The position numbers were made by a program, and so were the translations under genes. A stretch of 64,000 nucleotides of DNA from Cerasibacillus terrae (GTDB taxonomy: Bacteria > Bacillota > Bacilli > Bacillales > Amphibacillaceae), in contig NZ_VDUW01000002.1 of NCBI RefSeq assembly GCF_008039555.1, positions 1-64,000 on the forward strand, read 5' to 3'. The notes beneath the pieces are model-generated. The model ran no database searches. It saw only the letters and a program-made list of their open reading frames with translations, and had not been told where the DNA came from. Below, piece after piece: positions 35,958 to 44,468 of the stretch (positions are counted from its first letter, which is position 1; the number at the start of each line of letters is the position of its first letter).

Positions 35958-37352
35958 CTACACCTCATTTAAATTTGAAATAATTTGTTGTATGTATTTT
36001 TTATCCAACCAAAATCCTTGTTTAGCAATCATTCTCCCATCAGGCAATGCTATTTTATCCTTACCATCTCTTCCTTTTGGTCTTATATGACAAATACTGT
36101 TGAATCCAGGTTTTGGTAGATTATTTTTAACAATAACTCGATTCTTTTGTTGGACTGGGGTAAGTTCTATTCCTTTGTTAATTAACGTTTTAACGTGAAG
36201 CCAAAAATCTTTTAATGGTTCATCAATCGTCTTTTTAGGCATGTTCCAGAGTTTGATACCTCTAAAGTATAATTGCCGATTCGGATTATCATTTTTCCTT
36301 TCTATATATTGAAAGACAACAAACAGTAGTTTAGTCTCTTCGAAATATTTGCTAATCCAGCTTTCATCCCAATCTTCTTTTTCCCACTCTATAAAGTTAA
36401 TATTTTTAAATGACATATGTTCTCTTGGAATTCCATTTGGCTCTAACCGCACTGTTTTAAATTGAATGTTAGCTTTGGCAAATTCCTCGATTTGATTTAG
36501 CTTTGTCCCTTGGATTCCAAGTAAACTACTAATAAACTGTTGCAAGAAATTTTTAGAGTTGGAATTTATTTTATAATTTTCCTTTTGAGCTATTTCCTCA
36601 ATGGACATGCCTTTATAGGGGGAGAACTTGTCCTCTAATAGCCCAATTAGCGATTTATGTTCTAACTCTTTGTTTGTTGTAAAACGTTTTAAATCTTCTT
36701 TTTGTATTAGCTTCCGAACAAGTGCTGTCATATAGCTTTGTTTTAATGAAAATGCTCTTTGCATCGCCATTTCATCACTATATGGTTGTGTTCGTAGTGA
36801 ATTTTTGCTTGCTCCTTTTGTACAGGCTGCAAGATAGTTTGTATCGGCTTCAGATAATTCGTGTGCACGACCTTGTTTAATTTTATCTACAATCACTTTC
36901 CAGTCTTGTTCTATGATTGCAAGATCTTCTACTGGATATGTGTGCAGATGAGATTTGATTAGTTTATAATCAGCTCTTTTAAATCCTTTTTTCCAAAGAT
37001 AAAACATTAAAAGAATTTTTTCATTCTTTTGCCAAAAACTTGATGTTTGAAATTCATGTTCAACCTCTTCATGGTAATTAATAATATTTAATACAAGTCT
37101 TTCTTTGGCAGATAACGTTCCATTTTTATTTTCCTTAATAGGGGTTACTTTTAATTCTATTCCAAGATTTGAAAAATCAGCTTCCTTTTCAGAGTTTATT
37201 TCATAACCGAAAAAGCTTTCTTCGATGACTTGTCCAAGATGTCCTTTCGCTCTCTCATTTTGTACTCTCCCGGTTTGGTCTATTTCACCAAATGTTTTTC
37301 CTTCTGCCATTTTTGCTTTAGTTAGTAATTCTTCTTGTGTTTTATAGAGCAT
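35958..37352 (-). CDS. Sau3AI/MutH-family type II restriction endonuclease
   Basis: Cuts unmethylated DNA, by family analogy at GATC. The protein is about 464 residues, close to Sau3AI in length. The N-terminal MutH-type catalytic domain has GHLGQVIEESFFGYE, then DFSNLGIELKVTPIK with the D...E-x-K metal site, then KERLVLNIINYHE. The middle (GRAHELSEADTNYLAACTKGAS, QPYSDEMAMQRAFSLKQSYM) agrees closely with my recollection of Sau3AI. The C-terminal half is a second MutH-like domain used for allosteric DNA binding in that enzyme. An ATG at 37361 is embedded in the SD, so 37352 is taken as the start. It follows the methyltransferase. Confidence 0.9.
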   Translation of the reverse strand: MLYKTQEELLTKAKMAEGKTFGEIDQTGRVQNERAKGHLGQVIEESFFGYEINSEKEADFSNLGIELKVTPIKENKNGTLSAKERLVLNIINYHEEVEHEFQTSSFWQKNEKILLMFYLWKKGFKRADYKLIKSHLHTYPVEDLAIIEQDWKVIVDKIKQGRAHELSEADTNYLAACTKGASKNSLRTQPYSDEMAMQRAFSLKQSYMTALVRKLIQKEDLKRFTTNKELEHKSLIGLLEDKFSPYKGMSIEEIAQKENYKINSNSKNFLQQFISSLLGIQGTKLNQIEEFAKANIQFKTVRLEPNGIPREHMSFKNINFIEWEKEDWDESWISKYFEETKLLFVVFQYIERKNDNPNRQLYFRGIKLWNMPKKTIDEPLKDFWLHVKTLINKGIELTPVQQKNRVIVKNNLPKPGFNSICHIRPKGRDGKDKIALPDGRMIAKQGFWLDKKYIQQIISNLNEV

Positions 37353-37404
37353 GGAGCACATCCTTTGAAATAGTAATAGATTCAGAATTATTGTAACATA
37401 AAAA

Positions 37405-37434
37405 AGAAAAGCTGATACATTTATATCAGCTTAA
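37405..37434 (-). terminator. Terminator-like hairpin between methyltransferase and endonuclease genes
   Basis: AAGCTGATA (37409-37417) pairs with TATCAGCTT (37424-37432), and on the minus strand is followed by TTCTTTTTTATG. It overlaps the methyltransferase stop codon. It should reduce read-through into the endonuclease gene, which lies about 50 bp further on. Confidence 0.75.
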
Positions 37435-38685
37435 GGATAATTCAAGTTGTACATCAACAACTTCATTTTGTTTTTCGATTTTCTCAATTCGTTTCCCCAT
37501 AATTTCTATCAATCCAACAACAAGAGCATTACCCATGCAAAAGTATCTCATTCTATCAGTCATTCCAGCTGTCCAATTATCAGGGAAGTTATTCAACCGT
37601 TCACATTCTATTGGGGTTAATCGTCTCTTCCGGCCATTTACTTCTACGATGTGTGTACTTCGATTTTTACTTCCTTCACTCGTTAACATTGTTCTACCTG
37701 GTTTGTCCAATGAATCAGTAGGAGACATTCCACCTTCAGAAAAATAATATTTATGGCCATCGGCTGATTGTCTTTCGATTTTTTTAGGCCCACGCATGTA
37801 ATCAAACTTCTCTTCTTCTTCTTTGGAAAGATAAAATTTCTCATCAATTTCTGTTTCGTCCAAGAGAATTTCCCCCAAAGTAGTGGGTTCTATTTGTATA
37901 GGATCCACATGTGCTGTGAAAATTTCTCCATTACGCATGACACCTGCAGGATGGAAGGTAAAAGAGAATTCATCCGATATTTCCACAATATCCTCTGGTA
38001 ATTCCACTGAGTCTATCCGATTTTTATAAGGCTCGTCCTTAACAGCAAATGGTTTTGCAAAAAAACCATTTTTAAATACAATTTCTTCTTTACTATACTG
38101 TCCTTGTTCGCAATCAAATGAAAGTCCGTTTTTATAAGCAAAAATGAAAACTCTTCTTCTTCTTTGCGCAAATCCATAATCGGCTGCATTAATCATACGC
38201 CATTCCACACTATAATCTAAATCTCGTAATGTAGCTAACATAACAGCGAAGTCTCGCCCGCGCTGTCTAGATGGAGACTTGAGTAATCTATCTACGTTTT
38301 CAAGTAATACATATTTTGGGTGTGTATGTGCGATTGCTCTTCTAATTTCCCAAAAGAGTACTCCTTTCTTTCCTTGAATTCCTTTTTCGCCAGAAAGGGA
38401 ACGAGCAACAGAGTAATCTTGACATGGAAATCCTCCAACAATTAAATCAGGAGCTGCTTGTTGAAATGCTTCTTCAGAAATGGTTGCGATATCTTCATTT
38501 ACATGAGTTCCATTATTAAAATTACGAGCATAACAATCAAAGGCATCTTGAGATTTTCTTGAAGGTTCCCATTGGTTTGCCCAGTTAATTTCAAATAAAT
38601 CAGGATTTGCTCTTTCAAGTCCTAGTCGGAAACCACCAACTCCAGCAAATAGTTCCATTACTTGTATTTTGTGATTCTTGCCCAT
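37426..38685 (-). CDS. DNA (cytosine-5) methyltransferase of the restriction system
   Basis: Adds a methyl group to cytosine C5 to protect host DNA from the neighbouring endonuclease. The protein of about 419 residues shows the C5-MTase motifs in order: I (LFAGVGGFRLGLERA), IV with catalytic Cys (GGFPCQDYS), VI (LLENVDRLL), VIII (QRRRRVF), and a late IX/X region (RRLTPIECERLNNFPDNW, GNALVVGLI). The target-recognition domain lies in the variable stretch between. Target GATC is inferred from the Sau3AI-like partner. The ATG at 38685 is chosen because a complete promoter lies between it and the alternative start at 38760. Confidence 0.92.
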   Translation of the reverse strand: MGKNHKIQVMELFAGVGGFRLGLERANPDLFEINWANQWEPSRKSQDAFDCYARNFNNGTHVNEDIATISEEAFQQAAPDLIVGGFPCQDYSVARSLSGEKGIQGKKGVLFWEIRRAIAHTHPKYVLLENVDRLLKSPSRQRGRDFAVMLATLRDLDYSVEWRMINAADYGFAQRRRRVFIFAYKNGLSFDCEQGQYSKEEIVFKNGFFAKPFAVKDEPYKNRIDSVELPEDIVEISDEFSFTFHPAGVMRNGEIFTAHVDPIQIEPTTLGEILLDETEIDEKFYLSKEEEEKFDYMRGPKKIERQSADGHKYYFSEGGMSPTDSLDKPGRTMLTSEGSKNRSTHIVEVNGRKRRLTPIECERLNNFPDNWTAGMTDRMRYFCMGNALVVGLIEIMGKRIEKIEKQNEVVDVQLELSLS

Positions 38686-38715
38686 GTGCGAACACCCTTT
38701 CGCTTTCTTTATATC

Positions 38716-38748
38716 ATTATAACGTATTTTGATCAAAAGATCAAGATC
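38716..38748 (-). promoter_or_regulatory. GATC-rich promoter of the methyltransferase gene
   Basis: On the minus strand TTGATC (38739-38744), a 17-bp spacer and TATAAT (38716-38721). Transcription would start near 38709, 24 nt before the ATG. GATC occurs at 38731, 38739 and 38745: one is in the -35 hexamer, one is directly upstream and one is in the spacer. Confidence 0.82.
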
Positions 38749-39217
38749 TTTGATTTTCAAATTACATAAAGGTTTGTGAGTTGATAATGCTAGTTTACTA
38801 GGAAATAATGCATAATGTAAGCAGAAATTTTTATTAATAATAGAATTTTATACTTTTTTTGTATGGTCACTGGAAAATTCCTCCATAGGGAAAAGAAGAG
38901 CAGAGACTTTACCTATACTGGCAAAGTCCTTTTTATGTTCAGTTCCCATGCATCATTTTTCTCTCTTCAATATCTTTTTTTACATTTTATTTGATTTACT
39001 TATAGAGAATTATTATAAAAAATGTGACTTCTTAAACCTGAGCACGCTACCATCTATTTCTAAAATGCTTTTGGGTGTATTTAGTTTAATAATTTCTGTC
39101 CATTAGATAATAGTAAATTTTTCAAGAGAAAAGGACATGTTTTGAAAATCAGTGAAAAAAATGCTACTATTTATCAACGGTAAAGGTTTGTATGTGTTTA
39201 GGAAATGAGGGGTTTGC
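38749..39217. other. Intergenic region with orphan terminator-like hairpin
   Basis: No gene was recognised. A hairpin GACTTTACC/GGCAAAGTC (38904-38928) followed by CTTTTT on the plus strand looks like an intrinsic terminator, but no coding region precedes it. The last 40 bp hold the ribosome binding site (ATGAGGGG) of the symporter gene. Confidence 0.5.
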
Positions 39218-40570
39218 ATGAATGAAGAAGGAAAGGAACAGTGGTCCTCTAAAGTTGGTTTTATATTAGCTTCGGCAGGTGCAGCCGTTGGTCTTGGGGC
39301 TATTTGGAAATTACCTTATGTAACTGGAATGAGTGGTGGAGGAGCTTTCTTCCTTCTTTTTGTATTGTTTACATTATTGATTGGCTTTCCGTTATTAATT
39401 TCTGAATATATTATAGGAAGAGGGTCTGGTAAGGAAGCAGTCAGTGCCTATAAAAAGTTATCCAAACACCCAATATGGACATGGGCTGGGAGAATTGGTG
39501 TCATCGGATGTTTTCTTCTTTTATCATTTTATAGTGTTGTTGGTGGTTGGGTGTTGATCTATAGTGTGCTCTCTATAACTGGAAATGTTATTGGCAGTGG
39601 GGCCGATTATGGAACATTATTTCAAACGGTTACCGCTTCTCCATGGATCACATTATTAGGTGTATTTTTATTTACGTTACTTAATAGCATTGTCGTTTCT
39701 TCTGGTGTGAAAAAAGGTATTGAGCGTGCTAATAAGTATTTAATGCCTATGTTGTTTTTATTTTTCGTTATTCTTGTTGTACGTGCATTGACATTAGATG
39801 GTGCAATGGAAGGTGTTAGATTTTTCTTAGCACCTGACTTTTCAAATATCACTGGAGAAGCTATTCTGTATGCTCTTGGTCAATCTTTCTTTTCACTTGC
39901 AGTTGGCTTTTCTTGTATGGTTACATATAGTTCTTATTTAGAAAAAGATGTTAGCTTACCTTATTCTGCCGGTTCAGTGGTAGGAATGAACATATTTGTT
40001 TCGTTATTAGCAGGGCTTGCGATATTCCCGGTTGTATTTGCCTTTGGTTATGAACCAACGGAAGGACCTGGCTTACTATTTGTTGTATTGCCGGCTGTTT
40101 TTTCAGAAATCCCGTTTGGTTCGTTATTTCTTAGTTTGTTTTTATTCTTATTTTTATTTGCGACATTAACATCATCTTTTAGTTTACATGAAGTGATTGT
40201 TGCTGCATATACGGAAAAAGCGGGTAGAAAGAGAAAATCGGTTGCCTGGATTACAGGAGCAATTGTTTTTATTGCTGCTATTCCTGCAGCTCTATCATCC
40301 AGTTTACTTCAAGGCTGGTCTCTATTTGGGAAAAATGTATTTGATGCAACAGATTATCTCGTTAGTAATATTCTATTACCGACTGGTAGTTTATTAATTG
40401 CTCTATTTATCATTCATCAAATGGATAAGAAACTTGTGAAAGAGGAATTTTTAGTAAGTAGCAATCTCTCACCAACAATGTATCATATATGGCGAATGAT
40501 TATGACGTGGATTGTTCCTGTGATTATCGTAATTGTGCTATGTAATCTTGTAGGAATATTTTCTGTCTAA
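39218..40570 (+). CDS. Sodium-dependent symporter of the NSS (SNF) family, second copy
   Basis: A 450-residue paralogue of the symporter at 4291-5646. The first-helix signature is VGFILASAGAAVGLGAIWKLPYVTGMSGGGAF, followed by 11-12 membrane segments in the same spacing. Sodium-driven uptake of an amino acid or related compound is expected; the substrate is unknown. It is transcribed alone. The two copies differ throughout, so this is an old duplication or separate acquisitions, not a recent repeat. Confidence 0.92.
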   Translation: MNEEGKEQWSSKVGFILASAGAAVGLGAIWKLPYVTGMSGGGAFFLLFVLFTLLIGFPLLISEYIIGRGSGKEAVSAYKKLSKHPIWTWAGRIGVIGCFLLLSFYSVVGGWVLIYSVLSITGNVIGSGADYGTLFQTVTASPWITLLGVFLFTLLNSIVVSSGVKKGIERANKYLMPMLFLFFVILVVRALTLDGAMEGVRFFLAPDFSNITGEAILYALGQSFFSLAVGFSCMVTYSSYLEKDVSLPYSAGSVVGMNIFVSLLAGLAIFPVVFAFGYEPTEGPGLLFVVLPAVFSEIPFGSLFLSLFLFLFLFATLTSSFSLHEVIVAAYTEKAGRKRKSVAWITGAIVFIAAIPAALSSSLLQGWSLFGKNVFDATDYLVSNILLPTGSLLIALFIIHQMDKKLVKEEFLVSSNLSPTMYHIWRMIMTWIVPVIIVIVLCNLVGIFSV

Positions 40571-40685
40571 TTACAACGTATGCGTTTTATATCCTTTTGT
40601 ATGCTGTTAGGCAGATGACAGTAGCGTACATGACATATCATTAAGGGATACCTCCTACAGATCTATTATTCATTCATAAATACAA

Positions 40686-40719
40686 AAAAAGCGTCTCTAT
40701 TTCCATAGGGACGCTTTAC
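40686..40719 (-). terminator. Terminator of the glutamate-synthase-domain gene
   Basis: AAAGCGTC...CTAT pairs with ATAG...GACGCTTT, followed on the minus strand by TTTTG. Confidence 0.88.
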
Positions 40720-40722
40720 ATA

Positions 40723-42546
40723 TTAACTATTCACAACTTCACGCTTCTTTGCTTCTTGATGGTGGAGTATGTGCTCGATATTATCGTCTTGTTTTTCGTT
40801 TTGACCTTCTGAGTAGTTTTCATATTTCTTTACTCTGTTATCAATGGTTCGTAATGAGACATGTTCTTTCGAGAATTCAGATGGGGAGGCTAATCCACAA
40901 GATGCCCCTAACATAAATAAGCCTTGTCGCATGGTAGTTAAATAGTTAGCTGTACGGAATCGTTTCTCTTCAACAACAATCCCAGCCTCTAAATGTGGTA
41001 AATGAGATGTTACACCAACTGGACAATGGTTGGTATGACATTTCCCAGCATTAATACAACCGACTGTGTTCATTGCTGCCCGAGCAATATAAATTAAGTC
41101 AGCCCCTAATGATAAGGCAATCGCCATTTTATTAGCTGTAGCAAGCATTCCAGATGCAATGATCTTAATATCATCGCGAAGCCCGTATTTTCTTAGGGTT
41201 TGATCAAGGATTAAGATACCAGAGAAAATTGGTAATCCTAGGCTATCAGCCATTTCCTGATAAGTTGCACCTGTTCCACCCTCTGCACCATCGATGGAAA
41301 TAAAGTCTGGTTTTTTGCCGGTTTCTTTCATATAGCTTGCTAATTCATCAAAGGAATGAGTATCACCAGCAACAACTTTGATTCCGACAGGTTTTCCTGT
41401 GATTTCTTGCCAATGGGTGATTAATTTAAATAGACCTTCCGTATCTGAGAATAATGGGAAACGGTTTGGACTTTCCACATCTTTCCCCATTTTAATTCCG
41501 CGGATTTCTGCAATTTCAGGAGTGATTTTTTCCTTTGGTAGTTTTCCTCCGCGAACTTTCGCCCCTTGTGCTAATTTCATTTCAATTGCTTTTACTTCTG
41601 GTCGCATGGCATTTTTTATGAATGTCTCTTCATGATATACACCATCTTTTCGTGCACCGAATAATCCAGAACCTACTTGGAAAATTAAGTCTGCCCCTTT
41701 TTGTTTAAAGACTCCATCTTGAACAAGTTGTTCTACCGCTTCTGGTGCACTTTCACCGAAATGTTTTTCTAATTCAAAATTAGATGCATGTGGGTTTTTC
41801 TCTACATATTTTATGATTTTTTCGCTTAGGCGATCTGTTGGTGCTTTAGAAGTGTCGATGATATCATATACTTTTGAAAGATGATATGGTGAAATACCAC
41901 CTTCCCCTGTATTCATATAGCTTCCACCACTAATTGCTACACCTTGTGCCATTGCTTTCACAGCACTTTTAGATAATGCACCATAGCTCATTGCAGAAAT
42001 GCCAAGTAGCCCTTTAACGTGAAAGGGGTGTTTTCTATCTTTTCCAATGATAATACTATTTTCGTCTGTTAGATGCCATGGTTTAATTTGTACCTTGTTT
42101 CGCTTTTCTTTTCGGTTTGTGAGTGACTCATTGATAATTGTATACGTGTACGTTTCTATCGGATGATCATTGTCTACTTGTAATTCTTCTACATTTAATG
42201 GAAACATAGAATTGGTTAAATAAAAGTCTGTTTTATCAAAGTTTTTCTTTGACCCAAATCCAATAACTGTATTTGCGTATTTTCCTGCTTTGGCAATGGT
42301 TTCCTGTGTGTCTCTATCAACTGGTCTTCCTTCCTTATCATTTAAAAACCAATATTGACGAAATTCCGGTCCAATCATTTCAAAAATATAACGCAATCTT
42401 CCTAAAACAGGATGCGTTTTCAAAATAGAGTGTTGATTTTGATACTTATCTTTTAGAAATAAATAAACTAAAAGAATAATAAGTCCGTAAAAGATGATTA
42501 ATGGCAACATTTTGAGAAAAGAAATGGTGATAGACAGCTGAAACAC
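40723..42546 (-). CDS. FMN-binding glutamate synthase-domain protein (YerD-like)
   Basis: A 607-residue protein with one N-terminal membrane helix (LPLIIFYGLIILLVYLFL) and the FMN-binding barrel of glutamate synthase. Conserved pieces are IGISAMSYGALSKSAVKAMAQG, NTGEGGISPYHL, the ISIDGAEGGTGATYQEM flavin loop, and the iron-sulfur cysteines C-x5-C-x4-C in CINAGKCHTNHCPVG. It lacks the amidotransferase domain, so it is not a complete glutamate synthase; the physiological reaction is unproven. The start is unclear: a GTG at 42546 abuts an AAAAGGG box too closely, and a CTG three codons on or the ATG at 42510 are alternatives. Confidence 0.85.
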   Translation of the reverse strand: MFQLSITISFLKMLPLIIFYGLIILLVYLFLKDKYQNQHSILKTHPVLGRLRYIFEMIGPEFRQYWFLNDKEGRPVDRDTQETIAKAGKYANTVIGFGSKKNFDKTDFYLTNSMFPLNVEELQVDNDHPIETYTYTIINESLTNRKEKRNKVQIKPWHLTDENSIIIGKDRKHPFHVKGLLGISAMSYGALSKSAVKAMAQGVAISGGSYMNTGEGGISPYHLSKVYDIIDTSKAPTDRLSEKIIKYVEKNPHASNFELEKHFGESAPEAVEQLVQDGVFKQKGADLIFQVGSGLFGARKDGVYHEETFIKNAMRPEVKAIEMKLAQGAKVRGGKLPKEKITPEIAEIRGIKMGKDVESPNRFPLFSDTEGLFKLITHWQEITGKPVGIKVVAGDTHSFDELASYMKETGKKPDFISIDGAEGGTGATYQEMADSLGLPIFSGILILDQTLRKYGLRDDIKIIASGMLATANKMAIALSLGADLIYIARAAMNTVGCINAGKCHTNHCPVGVTSHLPHLEAGIVVEEKRFRTANYLTTMRQGLFMLGASCGLASPSEFSKEHVSLRTIDNRVKKYENYSEGQNEKQDDNIEHILHHQEAKKREVVNS

Positions 42547-42854
42547 CCCTTTTGTTATTCTATGATAGAATTATATTTTCACAGTATAAAACTGTTAAAC
42601 TGTATGAAAAGAAAACATTTTACGAATATGGTTCGTAAAAATGATTCCGTGATAATTATAGTGAATAAGGCAGTAAAATTCAACTGGTTTAATGATATTT
42701 TGAAAATAGCCACAAAACTATATTTTATAACGATTGAAGCATTGTTAAACAATTTTATTAGTGGACTTATTTTATCAAAGAATTCTGTGACAAATACTAG
42801 TTAAATCACATTTTATTCACAAAGAAAATCCAAGATAGAAATTCTATCTTGGAT
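42547..42854. other. Intergenic region with palindromic hairpin
   Basis: AT-rich, with no recognised gene. An open frame at 42562-42804 has no ribosome binding site and no recognisable composition. At about 42828-42856 a near-perfect loopless palindrome (AATCCAAGATAGAA followed at once by its complement) can form a hairpin just before the tandem repeat. Confidence 0.5.
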
Positions 42855-43164
42855 TTATCGCAGATTAACTGGCTGTAAGACCTCCACAACAAGAATTCGA
42901 GCTACTCAAGAATTATAAGTGGAGGATCAACAGCCAGTAAAAGCCCGATTCGTTCAACTAACAATCAGCGGGAGAAGAAGAAAGCTCCCACTGATTGAAG
43001 TTTCACTTTATCGCAGATTAACTGGCTGTAAGACCTCCACAACAAGAATTCGAGCTACTCAAGAATTATAAGTGGAGGATCAACAGCCAGTAAAAGCCCG
43101 ATTCGTTCAACTAACAATCAGCGGGAGAAGAAGAAGGCTCCCACTGATTGAAGTTTCACTTTAT
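42855..43164 (+). repeat. Tandem dimer of the dispersed two-hairpin repeat
   Basis: Two head-to-tail units (42855-43007, 153 bp, and 43008-43164) are nearly identical. Each has hairpin 1, ACTGGCTGT..CCTCCAC paired with GTGGAGG..ACAGCCAGT, and hairpin 2, AATCAGCGGGAG paired with CTCCCACTGATT, then AAGTTTCACTTTA. The second unit ends on the stop codon of the deacetylase gene (43161). Confidence 0.92.
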
Positions 43165-44150
43165 TTAAATTGAATTGGTTGCATGCTTTCATCAATTGCA
43201 CGCATGTCATATCCATTTTCTTTATAAAATTGTAATAGTCTTTCTAAATGTCGAGCAGTGTTTGGCTTTTCATGCATCAACACAATTAAAGGCTCTTTAC
43301 CGACCAGTTGATTAGACCGTTGAATGATGGTATCAACGAATCCACCGTTTTTATACTTCCAGTCAACTGAGTCAATATTCCAATCCCAAAGAATAAATCC
43401 TTCCTTATCCGATGCTTCTTTAAATGGTGGTGTAATATATGGGTTTGAGCCATAAGGAGCTCGAACTAGTTTGGTATTTATGCCTGTCGTTTTATGAATA
43501 AAGTCAATTCCTTGATTCATTTCTTGAACGAAACTTTGAGGAGATTGATAGATTTTTGAAACCTCATGGGTAACACCGTGTACACCAATGGCATGGCCTT
43601 TTTCTGCCATTTCTTGAACGACATCAGTATTGTTTTTCATATTTGGTTCCAGCATAAAATAAGTAGCTTTTGCATCATATTGATCTAGTAATTGTAAAAT
43701 TTCCTTCGATGCAGTTGGATGTGGGCCATCATCAAACGTTAAATAAACGACTTTCCCGGTTTCTGGTGCTGATGTTTGTTTTTTTGAGGAATCAGTTTCT
43801 TTATTTTCTTGTTCCTCTTGCTTCTTCTGTTTTTCTTCTACTGAATTAGACTTTTCCTCTGACCCATCTGTTTCTTTATGGGATGAACTTTCTTCATCTT
43901 TTGTTTTTTCTTGTTCTACTGTGTCAGGGGTATTCTTTTTAGGCTGTGTTTCCTCTTTGGAAATTTTATTTGTTTTTACTTCGCTTTTTACTGCTTGTTC
44001 TGTGCCTTTTTCTGCTTCTACTTTTTTATCTGCTACAATTTCTGTAACAAATACAGTAAGAATCACGGTAAAAACAACAATTAATCCAAGTGTTAATTTT
44101 CCAAGTCTATTAAGTTTTTTCCGTCGTTTCTTAGATGTGTCTTTCATCAT
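43161..44150 (-). CDS. Membrane-anchored polysaccharide deacetylase
   Basis: Removes acetyl groups from GlcNAc or MurNAc in cell-wall glycans; acts outside the cell. About 329 residues: a cytoplasmic Lys/Arg stretch, one membrane helix (LTLGLIVVFTVILTVFV), a long Lys/Glu/Ser linker (about 35-130), then a NodB domain. The motifs are complete: TFDDGPHP (metal and catalytic Asp), HGVTHEVS (H-x3-H), RAPYGSNP, DWNIDSVDW, LMHEKP. The ATG at 44150 has AAGGGG six bases upstream and is preferred to 44168. The peptidoglycan substrate is inferred. Confidence 0.9.
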   Translation of the reverse strand: MMKDTSKKRRKKLNRLGKLTLGLIVVFTVILTVFVTEIVADKKVEAEKGTEQAVKSEVKTNKISKEETQPKKNTPDTVEQEKTKDEESSSHKETDGSEEKSNSVEEKQKKQEEQENKETDSSKKQTSAPETGKVVYLTFDDGPHPTASKEILQLLDQYDAKATYFMLEPNMKNNTDVVQEMAEKGHAIGVHGVTHEVSKIYQSPQSFVQEMNQGIDFIHKTTGINTKLVRAPYGSNPYITPPFKEASDKEGFILWDWNIDSVDWKYKNGGFVDTIIQRSNQLVGKEPLIVLMHEKPNTARHLERLLQFYKENGYDMRAIDESMQPIQFK

Positions 44151-44468
44151 CTTCAGCCCCTTGCCCATATTCTAATCTCTCTATTAATATCGTAAACTGT
44201 TTATCTCAAAAATGTGTTACAAAGAAATTACAATTCTTGTCTTTTTTTGTAGAAGTAACTCGATATTGTCGGATATGGGCGGAAAAGTTAGTTTGCATTG
44301 ATATTTTTATAGTTTATTGTTTTTGTCTGTTTTTGCATAACGCAGGGCTTTATAAGAATTCCACATGGACGGAATGTTAAAAAAGAAAATGGATTGTAAC
44401 CGAATTGCTATATTTCGATAATGATTAATGGGTATAATAAAGATAATTACATATGAAGGATGACAATA
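44151..44468. other. Divergent promoter region
   Basis: Separates the deacetylase and lipoprotein genes, which are divergent. A TATAAT at 44433-44438 (within GGGTATAAT) could be the -10 of the lipoprotein operon; the -35 is weak. Nothing else was recognised. Confidence 0.4.

Noticed and set aside
38870..38940. Possible glycine riboswitch before the second symporter
   Set aside because: The AAGAGCAGAG and GGCAAAG pieces recall parts of the motif, but the conserved GCCGAAGG and CTCTCAGG blocks are absent.
42562..42804. 80-codon plus-strand ORF upstream of the glutamate-synthase-domain gene
   Set aside because: No ribosome binding site, no recognisable domain, and it runs through the promoter region of the divergent gene.
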